Of a DNA stretch of 64,000 nucleotides, positions 44,931 to 52,372 are shown piece after piece. Below the pieces are notes generated by a model that had not been told where the DNA came from, searched no databases, and saw only the letters and a program-made list of their open reading frames with translations. Both the position numbers and the translations under genes were made by a program. Source of the stretch: Agrobacterium sp. AGB01 (lineage in GTDB: Bacteria; Pseudomonadota; Alphaproteobacteria; Rhizobiales; Rhizobiaceae); the NCBI RefSeq assembly GCF_014851585.1, contig NZ_JACVAB010000004.1:434001-498000 (forward strand), given 5' to 3'. How positions within the stretch are numbered: the first letter of the stretch is position 1; each line of letters begins with the position of its first letter.

Positions 44931-44962
44931 TGAACACGCGTGCAATATTGCACACGTGTTCA
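44931..44962. promoter_or_regulatory. 32-bp palindromic double LacI operator
   Basis: TGAACACGCGTGCA (44931-44944) and TGCACACGTGTTCA (44949-44962) face each other around ATAT. The reverse complement matches the forward strand except for one base pair on each side. Each half fits TGNNCACGTGNNCA, the core also found twice upstream of the LacI gene. It lies 22 bp before the chosen start of phosphatase B. Confidence 0.75.
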
Positions 44963-45028
44963 TTGATTGCAAGCAACAGGCGGCGCTTGATATCGCCAAT
45001 CCTGTGAATGACTATCTCCCGTTCGGCG

Positions 45029-45856
45029 CTACGCGACGGCTGTGGCAGGCGTGACGTAGCACGTGTTGTGCAGCACTATCAGCTCATCATAGGCAGAGAC
45101 ATTGCCAGCCAGAACCGGATGGCCGCTCAGCAGCGCTTCACCTTCTGCCGGGAATGGCATGAAGCGGCCACCGGCTTCTTTCACGAGGCAAAAACCGGCC
45201 ATGCAGTCCCAGGCGCGCATATAAGGTTCGTAGTATCCGACGAGGCGTCCGGCCGCCACATACGCCAACATCAGGGCACCCGAACCATTGCGGATAAAAC
45301 TGCCGCCACGGGCGAGCAGATCGGTGATGATCGAGCCAACCAGTTCCGGCGTCACCATGGTGTTGGAACTGATACCAGTCATTGAATTCTGGATGGTGCG
45401 GCTTGGATCAAGCTTGAGGGATTTACCGTTCAAGGTCGCACCCATGCCATCCGCCGCGGCGTAGGTTTCGTTCATGCAAGGCACCTGAATGACACCGATC
45501 ACTGGCACACCGCCACGCAACACGGCAATCGATACACACCACGTTGGCAGACCGTTGACGAAAGGCGCCGTGCCATCGATCGGATCAACCACCCAGGTGT
45601 AACCAGATGTTCCGTCCTGCAGGCCAAATTCTTCACCCAGAAAGCTGTCTTCCGGAATGGCCGCGAGCACCCTTTCACGTAGAAAGGTTTCGACATTACG
45701 ATCCGCAATCGACACGACGTCCTGAAGATCGCGTTTGGTCTCGACAACAAGTGTATCGCGTTTGTTGAAGTAGTCGAGTGCCAACGCACCCGCTTCTGCG
45801 GCCAGAGACTTCGCCAGTTCGAAGCGTTGATCGAAGCCGATATCATGCTTGGTCAT
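45029..45856 (-). CDS. Inositol monophosphatase-family phosphatase, copy C
   Basis: 275 residues from MTKHDIGFDQRFELAKSLAA at 45856, with AGGAATG upstream; the frame is open to 45874 but without a ribosome site. Motifs: SFLGEEFGLQDGTSGYTWVV, DPIDGTAPFVNGLPTWCVSI, MRAWDCMAGFCLVKEAGGRF. The APFVNG loop differs from NFARG in copies A and B, suggesting another leaving sugar. It is the last gene of the importer B operon, 28 bp after the ATPase stop, and is followed by the promoter of the copy-B operon. Confidence 0.9.
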   Translation of the reverse strand: MTKHDIGFDQRFELAKSLAAEAGALALDYFNKRDTLVVETKRDLQDVVSIADRNVETFLRERVLAAIPEDSFLGEEFGLQDGTSGYTWVVDPIDGTAPFVNGLPTWCVSIAVLRGGVPVIGVIQVPCMNETYAAADGMGATLNGKSLKLDPSRTIQNSMTGISSNTMVTPELVGSIITDLLARGGSFIRNGSGALMLAYVAAGRLVGYYEPYMRAWDCMAGFCLVKEAGGRFMPFPAEGEALLSGHPVLAGNVSAYDELIVLHNTCYVTPATAVA

Positions 45857-45884
45857 TTCATCATTCCTATGCACTTGGTTGAAT

Positions 45885-46946
45885 TCAAGATTGGATCAAG
45901 GCGATGCCGCGACTTTTGAACCCGAGCGTCACGTCACTTGCCGGCGGAAGGCTGGTTTCAACCGCATGATCGATAATGAACAGCGTGCCGACATCCGTCT
46001 CGACTTCGTATTCGACATGGCCGCCCAGATATGCGCTGTGCAGCACCCGACCAGCCAACCCTTGACCGCCGGGTTGCCCGATCGAAATAGAACCGGGGCG
46101 GACCGCCAGTTGTGCCGTTCCGGTTTTTGCATCACGAGCCGGTACACGATGGTCGACACCACCAACGCGGATCAGCGCATTTGGACCTTCGATGCCAACC
46201 ACTTCGCAACCAATGACATTCGCTTCACCCATAAAGTCGGCGATGAAGGATGAGGCCGGCGCTTCATAAAGCTCGCGTGGAGAGCCCGATTGCGCGATCT
46301 CGCCATCTTTCATCACGATGATGCGGTCGGAGACCGCAAGCGCCTCATCCTGATCATGCGTCACGTAAACGGCCGTGAAACCCAGACGCTGCTGCAACTC
46401 GCGAATTTCAGTACGGACCCGGCGGCGCAGACGCGCATCAAGGTTGGAAAGCGGCTCGTCAAGCAGCAGCACCTGTGGTTCAAGCACCAGTGCGCGGGCA
46501 ACAGCAACACGCTGTTGCTGACCGCCTGAAAGCTCGGCTGGAAGACGGTGACCCATACCCGCAAGACCCACCAGTTTCAGGCCTTCTTCGGCCTTTTCCC
46601 GCGCCTCTGCTTTACGTAGCCCTGAGGATTGCAGGCCATAAGCGACATTGTCGAGCGCGGTCATATGCGGGAACAGGGCATAGGACTGGAAAACCATGGA
46701 AACGTCACGTTCATTGGCGGGCAGCATGGTGACATCCTTGCCGCCAATCAGGATGCGTCCGGCGGTTGGGTGTTCAAGACCAGCCAGCATGCGCAGAGTT
46801 GTCGTTTTGCCGCAACCGGATGGACCAAGCAGTGTCACCAGGGTTCCCGGCTCAATGGTGAGAGACAGGTCTGGAATGGCAACGAAGGAACCAAAGGTCT
46901 TGCGAACATTCTGAAAGGTAACGGAACCGGGCTTTACGGAAATCAT
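45885..46946 (-). CDS. ABC importer B ATPase (FbpC/AfuC-like)
   Basis: 353 residues. Walker A LLGPSGCGKTTTLRMLAGLE, Q-loop MVFQSYALFPHMT, signature LSGGQQQRVAVARAL, Walker B VLLLDEPLSNLDA, H-loop YVTHDQDEALAVSD, followed by a TOBE-type C-terminus (LAVRPGSISIG; GRVLHSAYLGGHVEYEVET). Overlaps the permease stop by 4 bases (ATGA). Paralogue of the importer A ATPase, with a shorter C-terminal domain. Confidence 0.94.
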   Translation of the reverse strand: MISVKPGSVTFQNVRKTFGSFVAIPDLSLTIEPGTLVTLLGPSGCGKTTTLRMLAGLEHPTAGRILIGGKDVTMLPANERDVSMVFQSYALFPHMTALDNVAYGLQSSGLRKAEAREKAEEGLKLVGLAGMGHRLPAELSGGQQQRVAVARALVLEPQVLLLDEPLSNLDARLRRRVRTEIRELQQRLGFTAVYVTHDQDEALAVSDRIIVMKDGEIAQSGSPRELYEAPASSFIADFMGEANVIGCEVVGIEGPNALIRVGGVDHRVPARDAKTGTAQLAVRPGSISIGQPGGQGLAGRVLHSAYLGGHVEYEVETDVGTLFIIDHAVETSLPPASDVTLGFKSRGIALIQS

Positions 46947-49174
46947 GCTGTTTTCTCCTGAGAGAGAGGAACGGAGTTTGCTGGCTGCAGGCCTGCGACG
47001 CGGTTTTCGCGTCGCAAACGACGCTCGCCGACCAGCAGCTGGAAGCCGGTAATGACCGTGATCATCACCACGATGAGCATTGAGGAGTAGGCAATGGCCA
47101 CGCCATATTCACCGTTCTCAACGAGACCGACGATGTAGGAGGTTGCCATGTTGTATTCCGCGCTGACGAGGAAAATCACGGCGCTGATCGAGGTGATCGC
47201 ACGCACGAAAGAGTAGACGAGTGCCGCCGTGATGGCCGGACGCAGCAATGGCAGGATGACCTTTCTGATGGTGCGGAAACTGTCGGCCCGCAATGTCAGC
47301 GACGCTTCATCAAGGCTCTTGTCGAGCTGGCTCATCGCCGCAATGCCGCCGCGCACGCCAACCGGCATGTTACGGAAAACAAAACAGGCAATCAGCACCA
47401 GAGCCGAACCGGTCAATTCCACCGGTGGCAGGTTGAAAGCCATGATGTAGCTCACACCGATGACCGTGCCGGGAATGGCAAAACTCATCATCAGGGCAAA
47501 TTCAAAGACATTGCGACCGGCAAATTTCTGTCTGACGATGATATAGGCTGTCAGCAGGCCAACAGCAGCAGTCAGCGGCGCCGAAATCAACGCAATCTCC
47601 ATTGTCGTCCAGAACGAATTCCAGGCGACACCTGTCCAGGCGATGGAGCCGTTTGCAAAACTGACCGAAAAGGCACGGATATAGTGTGCGAAGGTCAGAG
47701 AGTTATCGAGACCCCAGGTCTTCACGAAACCACCGACCAGGATCATGCCGTAAACAACGATGGTGAACAGCATCCACGGAACGACAACCGCGTGTACACC
47801 AATCGACAGGCCGCGCGGCAGGGCAATATGGGCACCGCTGTCGCCCTTTCCGGTAACCGTTGCGAAATTTTTGCCCGAAAGCCAGAAACGCTGGGCAAGG
47901 AAAGCCGATAGTGTGAAGCAGAGCAGGATGATCGCCAGAACGGCTGCGCGTGACGGGTCGTTCTGCGAACCGACCACCGCAAAGAATATTTCAGTCGACA
48001 GAACGCCATGACTACCGCCGAGCACCAGCGGATTGCCGAAATCGGCCATGCTTTCGATGAAACCAATGAGGAAGGCGTTGGCGAGGCCAGGCTTCATCAG
48101 CGGCAGCGACACGCGCCAGAAGGTGCGCCAGCGATCGGCCCGCAGCGTCTGCGACGCTTCTTCCATCGATGGGCTTACACCCTCAACAACACCAATCAGC
48201 ACAAGGAATGAAATGGGGGTAAAGGACAGAACCTGGGCAATCCAGATGCCGGTTAGGCCATAAAGCCAGCGACCCGGCTCTATGCCAAAAAGATCAGACA
48301 GTCCCTGCGTGACAACACCGGCGCGACCGAACAGAAGCGTTAGCGCAAGACCGATCACAAAGGGTGGCGTGATGATCGGCAATACCGTCAGCAGACGCAG
48401 CCCCCTCTTGAACGGAAAACGGGTGCGGGTTGCGACCAGCGCAAAACCAAGCCCAAGCACGGTCGAGCCGAACGCAGTCATCAGGGCGAGGAACAATGTC
48501 CGCCAGGCGACGCCGCAGCGTTCTTCCCCGAGCACACAGCCGAGGCTCCAGATACCTGGATCCTGGATATTGCGGATAAAACCATCGGCATTAAAAGAAC
48601 CGTCAAAGTCCTGAACCGAGGCAATCAGCATGCTGCCAATCGGATAGAACACGAAGACGGTAACGAGGAAAACCAGCACCGAAATCGAACCGACGACAAA
48701 GGCATCACCCTTCATTACGCCGCGTTCGGCAAGACCGAAAGCAAACAACAGCACAAAGACCAGCGACATCAAGACGCCACCGGCACCAATCGACGGCTGA
48801 CCATCGGCCAGCTGGCCAAACAGGGTCTCGCTAATGGTCCATGTCCAGCCGGTAAAACCGATCGCCAGCCCCTGTAGGCTAAGGAATAGCAGACCTATCG
48901 CACCGATCCATGCCAGCAGCTTGCCGCGTCGCATTGGATCCGCGATTGGCCTGACAGCACATGCACCAACGAAAATCAGCGCAATGCCAATCAGCCACGG
49001 CTTGCCGTAGACAAGAATTTGCAGAATACCTGGCGCGTTACTGGACGCGGAGAAGAACTCCGAAAACCAGCGAAAACTGTAGAAGCCGCCTTCGATGCGG
49101 TACCAGGGGAGAAGAAACAGGGCCACTGCCCCAAGCATCAGGACAACGTCCAGCCTGCGATTGCCACGCGTCAT
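46943..49174 (-). CDS. ABC importer B permease with extra N-terminal membrane module (AfuB-like)
   Basis: 743 residues from MTRGNRRLDVVLMLGAVALF at 49174, with GCGAGG before it; ATG 49195 is an alternative. Before the normal double permease lie about 190 residues with four or five extra hydrophobic segments (LIGIALIFVGACAV, LLAWIGAIGLLFLSLQGLAI, GGVLMSLVFVLLFAFGLAE). Then come two FbpB-type halves with EAA loops SMEEASQTLRADRWRTFWRV and SLDEASLTLRADSFRTIRKV. A large permease of this type is known for the hexose-phosphate importer AfuABC, supporting importer B as a sugar-phosphate system. Importer A lacks the extension. Confidence 0.9.
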   Translation of the reverse strand: MTRGNRRLDVVLMLGAVALFLLPWYRIEGGFYSFRWFSEFFSASSNAPGILQILVYGKPWLIGIALIFVGACAVRPIADPMRRGKLLAWIGAIGLLFLSLQGLAIGFTGWTWTISETLFGQLADGQPSIGAGGVLMSLVFVLLFAFGLAERGVMKGDAFVVGSISVLVFLVTVFVFYPIGSMLIASVQDFDGSFNADGFIRNIQDPGIWSLGCVLGEERCGVAWRTLFLALMTAFGSTVLGLGFALVATRTRFPFKRGLRLLTVLPIITPPFVIGLALTLLFGRAGVVTQGLSDLFGIEPGRWLYGLTGIWIAQVLSFTPISFLVLIGVVEGVSPSMEEASQTLRADRWRTFWRVSLPLMKPGLANAFLIGFIESMADFGNPLVLGGSHGVLSTEIFFAVVGSQNDPSRAAVLAIILLCFTLSAFLAQRFWLSGKNFATVTGKGDSGAHIALPRGLSIGVHAVVVPWMLFTIVVYGMILVGGFVKTWGLDNSLTFAHYIRAFSVSFANGSIAWTGVAWNSFWTTMEIALISAPLTAAVGLLTAYIIVRQKFAGRNVFEFALMMSFAIPGTVIGVSYIMAFNLPPVELTGSALVLIACFVFRNMPVGVRGGIAAMSQLDKSLDEASLTLRADSFRTIRKVILPLLRPAITAALVYSFVRAITSISAVIFLVSAEYNMATSYIVGLVENGEYGVAIAYSSMLIVVMITVITGFQLLVGERRLRRENRVAGLQPANSVPLSQEKTA

Positions 49175-49260
49175 GGCCAACCTCGCTATTTTCATGCTGA
49201 TAATGAACTTGAGGCCGACACCCAAACCAAAGGTCGGGGCATCGGCCGTCACGTCTCGGA

Positions 49261-50286
49261 TCAGTTGGCGACAGCGCCGACTTCACGATCCCAACGCTCC
49301 AAGAGAGCCTTGCGCTTGGCAGGATCGCCATAGGTCTTGAAGTCGTAGTCAATCAGCTTGATGTCCTCGAACTTCGGCGCTTCCTTCGGCACTTCAGCCG
49401 TCTTGTTGGACGGCAACTGGAAGGACTTGGCATCCTTCATACGAGACTGCACGTCCGGCTGCAGCGCCCAGTCGTACCAGATCTTCGCGTTGTCGAGGTT
49501 GCGGGCACCCTTGATGATCGACATGGAGCCGATCTCATAACCGGTACCTTCACACGGCGCGATCGATTTGACCGGGAAGCCTTCTGCCGTCTGCGCCACC
49601 GCATCATGCATGAAGACGATGCCAACCGCAGTTTCGCCACGCGCAGCCGCCTTGACCGGTGCGGAACCCGACTTGGTGTATTGCGAGATATTGGCGTTGA
49701 GCTTCTTCAGGTAATCGATGGCCTGGTCTTCACCCATGATCTGCACCAGCGAAGCAAGTGCCGTGTAGGCCGTGCCGGAGGAATTAGGGTTGGCGATCTG
49801 GATTTCGCCCTTCAGTTCCGGAGCCAGAAGATCAGCCCAGCACAGTGGCTCCTTGTAACCCTTGGACTTGAAGATTTCTGTGTTGTAGCCCCAACCGAGC
49901 GCACCGGCGTAAACGCCAACTGTCTTGTAACCGGTGCTTTCCGCCTGTTTCACGGCCCAATCCTGCAACTGGTCGAGGATTGGCGATTTGTATTCCAGCG
50001 TCAGGTTTTCAGATGCAGCCTGCATATGTGGATCGCCAGTACCGGCCCACCAGATATCGGTCTTCGGGTTGCGCGCCTCTGCACGAACCTTGGCATAGGT
50101 TTCGCCCGACGACAGGCGCACCATGTTGACCTTGATGTCATGGGACTTCTCGAAGTCGCCCTTCATCTGCTCGCAGATGACAACGTCAGCAGAGCAAATC
50201 AGGTTAAGCTCGCCTGCGGCCTGAGCACCGGTGGTGGCAAGTGCAGTACCGGCAAAAAGCAGGCTGGTCAGTATAGTCAGTCGCAT
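49261..50286 (-). CDS. AfuA-like ABC binding protein B1
   Basis: 341 residues from MRLTILTSLLFAGTALATTG at 50286 with AGGAGG upstream; signal peptide ends at AQA-AGE. Mature protein begins LNLICSADVVICEQMKGDFE and contains VRAEARNPKTDIWWAGTGDP, IQIANPNSSGTAYTALASLV, GIVFMHDAVAQTAEGFPVKS and CEGTGYEIGSMSIIKGARN. This combination belongs to the class that includes the hexose-phosphate receptor AfuA; family assignment is from pattern memory. It directly precedes the permease gene. Confidence 0.9.
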   Translation of the reverse strand: MRLTILTSLLFAGTALATTGAQAAGELNLICSADVVICEQMKGDFEKSHDIKVNMVRLSSGETYAKVRAEARNPKTDIWWAGTGDPHMQAASENLTLEYKSPILDQLQDWAVKQAESTGYKTVGVYAGALGWGYNTEIFKSKGYKEPLCWADLLAPELKGEIQIANPNSSGTAYTALASLVQIMGEDQAIDYLKKLNANISQYTKSGSAPVKAAARGETAVGIVFMHDAVAQTAEGFPVKSIAPCEGTGYEIGSMSIIKGARNLDNAKIWYDWALQPDVQSRMKDAKSFQLPSNKTAEVPKEAPKFEDIKLIDYDFKTYGDPAKRKALLERWDREVGAVAN

Positions 50287-50348
50287 GGGTATCCTCCTAT
50301 AGCTTGCGTCTGAATGGGGGACAGCGTTTGAACATGGCGCTGCCGTTC

Positions 50349-50367
50349 GCAGCACTTGCAGTGCTGC
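50349..50367 (-). repeat. Intercistronic stem-loop between binding proteins B2 and B1
   Basis: GCAGCAC/GTGCTGC stem with a 5-nt loop in the 113-bp gap after the stop at 50400. Confidence 0.5.
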
Positions 50368-50399
50368 GCTATTTGTTTTTGTTGTTTGAATTGCCGACC

Positions 50400-51422
50400 C
50401 TATTGCGTCGGGTGGATTTCATTGTCGAAGCGGGCTAACAGCCTACTTCGTTCTTCTGGCAGACCGAAGGTGGCAAAGTCATAATCCACCATCTTGATCA
50501 TCGATATGTCTGGCGCTGTCAGCGGCAGGCTTGCCTTGGCATTGGATGGCACCTGGTTTTGACCGGCGCTAAAACCGGTTGCCTGCGCTTCCGGGCTCAA
50601 GGCGTAGTCGACAAAGGCACGTGCAAGAACCAGATTGGCCGCGCCCTTGATGATGCTGGCCGCACCAATCTCATATCCGGTCCCTTCACAGGGCGCGACG
50701 ATTGCCAGCGGAAACCCTTCAATCTTCTGCGTCACCGCATCATGCATGAAGGAAATTCCGATCAACACGTCTCCCCGGGCGGCGGCCTTGACCGGAGCTG
50801 AACCTGCCTTGGTGTAGGCAACGACGTTGTGATCGAGTTTCGCCATGAAGCTGAAGGCTTCGTCCTCGCCAAACAGCTGCACAAGCGTGGCAAGCAAGGT
50901 GAACGCCGTGCCCGACGAATTCGGATTTCCAGACTGGATATGGCCGCGATAAATATCCTTGGCCAGATCCTTCCAGCAGGTCGGCGCTGGCAGCCCCGCC
51001 TCGGCCAGCAGTTCAGTATTGTAAGCAAATCCCAGCGCACCGGCATAGATTCCTGCCGAGCGCGACCCTGACATTGCATAAAAATTCTGTGCCCAGGGCA
51101 ACAGGTCATTCGGATTGGCGGGGTGGTATTCTTCGAGCAAACCTTCCGAGCTGGCCTGCAAATGGGTATCGCCAGTACCGCCCCACCATACGTCTATGGT
51201 CGGATGTTCACGTTCGGCGCGTATCTGATCGAGAATTTCGCCAGTGCTCTTGCGAACCACCGAAATCTCGACACCCATCTTGCTTTCGAATGCTTTTTGC
51301 ATGGTCACACACCAAGCCTCGTCGACGCCGCACAGGACGTTCAACTTCGACTCGGCCATGCCATGGCCTGCGCCGCACAGCCATAAGACCATGCTTGCCG
51401 CAAAAGCGGTCACTGCTCTCAA
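50400..51422 (-). CDS. AfuA-like ABC binding protein B2, first gene next to the two-component system
   Basis: 340 residues. Start is taken as TTG at 51422 because GGGAGG sits 5-6 nt upstream; GTG three codons later is an alternative. Signal peptide MRAVTAFAASMVLWLCGAGH, cleavage near GMA-ESK. It parallels B1 throughout: LNVLCGVDEAWCVTMQKAFE, TIDVWWGGTGDTHLQASSEG, SGNPNSSGTAFTLLATLVQL, GISFMHDAVTQKIEGFPLAI, CEGTGYEIGAASIIKGAANL. Being adjacent to and divergent from the sensor kinase pair, it could also serve as co-sensor, as PgtC does for PgtB in phosphoglycerate uptake (inference). Confidence 0.88.
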   Translation of the reverse strand: MRAVTAFAASMVLWLCGAGHGMAESKLNVLCGVDEAWCVTMQKAFESKMGVEISVVRKSTGEILDQIRAEREHPTIDVWWGGTGDTHLQASSEGLLEEYHPANPNDLLPWAQNFYAMSGSRSAGIYAGALGFAYNTELLAEAGLPAPTCWKDLAKDIYRGHIQSGNPNSSGTAFTLLATLVQLFGEDEAFSFMAKLDHNVVAYTKAGSAPVKAAARGDVLIGISFMHDAVTQKIEGFPLAIVAPCEGTGYEIGAASIIKGAANLVLARAFVDYALSPEAQATGFSAGQNQVPSNAKASLPLTAPDISMIKMVDYDFATFGLPEERSRLLARFDNEIHPTQ

Positions 51423-51537
51423 TTGAGCCTCCCTGCTTGGAACCTCCCCGTTCCAATCTCCGCATATAGCATGTCAGATACTGCCGCCGCCGCAATCGAA
51501 GAATGGTTACCAATCTTTCACCAAAGCGCCCAACAAC

Positions 51538-51564
51538 ATGACATTTATTACAAATATGACATTT
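51538..51564. promoter_or_regulatory. Direct repeat ATGACATTT, candidate response-regulator site
   Basis: ATGACATTT occurs at 51538 and 51556, 18 bp apart, extended to near-identical 11-mers (ACATGACATTT and ATATGACATTT). It lies in the AT-rich gap between importer B and the divergent response regulator. OmpR-type regulators bind direct repeats, so it is a candidate, though 18 bp is shorter than two full turns. Confidence 0.4.
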
Positions 51565-51631
51565 CCGATAATCACCGAAGCTTTGAAGATCGCAAAGAGC
51601 GTGCTTATGATAGCTGCGGGAGGAATACGCA

Positions 51632-52372
51632 GTGCTCAATCAGAAGGTAAAGATTCTGATCGTCGAGGACGATCCAGACATGTCCGAACTTATTGCCGAT
51701 CTGGTCGAGGCTGAGGGTTGGGTGCCGACCTGCGCGCGATCTGCCGAGGAAGCGGACGCAATTTTGGCAACGGACACCATGCAGCTCGTGCTAGTGGACC
51801 ATAACCTGCCCGGCACATCCGGTCGGACCTTTGCCCAGCGGCTGCGTACAAAGGTCGATATCGGTATTGTCATGGTAACGGCAGCGGGCAGCGCCATAGA
51901 CAGGGTGCTCGGCCTTGAAACCGCCGCTGACGACTATGTGGTGAAACCCTTCGAGCCAATCGAACTGACTGCGCGCATCAAGGCGGTGTTGCGCAGGACC
52001 ATTCCATCGTTGAAACACGAAAAAGACAGCGAACGCGATCACAGTCGCTCAGCCCTACATCTCGGGGACTGGGTTTTTGATCATGATGCCCATCAGGCCG
52101 TTTGCCTTGTTGATCGAAGCAAGACTTTGACAACAGCGGAATTTGCGCTGCTTGAAATTCTGGCGGAAACACCGAACCAGCCGGTCAGTCGCACACAAAT
52201 CCTCGACCGCCTGGGCTCCGAAAGCGACCGCTACATTGACCGGAATGTCGATGTGCTGGTTCTGCGCTTACGCCGCAAAATCGAACGAAACCCGGACTTG
52301 CCGCGCCATATCAAGACAAGACGTGGCAAAGGATATGTGCTGCATACCGACGAAGCCGAGCTGTCCCCGTGA
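51632..52372 (+). CDS. OmpR-type response regulator
   Basis: 246 residues from GTG 51632, with GGGAGGA 8 nt upstream. Receiver domain: acidic pair in ILIVEDDPDMSE, phosphoacceptor Asp56 in LVLVDHNLPGTSG, conserved Lys in DDYVVKPFEPIEL. C-terminal winged helix (about 140-240): LTTAEFALLEILAETPNQPV, SRTQILDRLGSESDRYIDRN, VDVLVLRLRRKIERNP, TRRGKGYVL. GTGA overlap joins it to the kinase. It should activate importer B, which diverges from it. Confidence 0.94.
   Translation: MLNQKVKILIVEDDPDMSELIADLVEAEGWVPTCARSAEEADAILATDTMQLVLVDHNLPGTSGRTFAQRLRTKVDIGIVMVTAAGSAIDRVLGLETAADDYVVKPFEPIELTARIKAVLRRTIPSLKHEKDSERDHSRSALHLGDWVFDHDAHQAVCLVDRSKTLTTAEFALLEILAETPNQPVSRTQILDRLGSESDRYIDRNVDVLVLRLRRKIERNPDLPRHIKTRRGKGYVLHTDEAELSP

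Noticed and set aside
45885-51422. 2-aminoethylphosphonate importer (PhnSTUV type)
   Set aside because: Same binding-protein class, but no phosphonatase, transaminase or C-P lyase gene is present; phosphoester hydrolases are.
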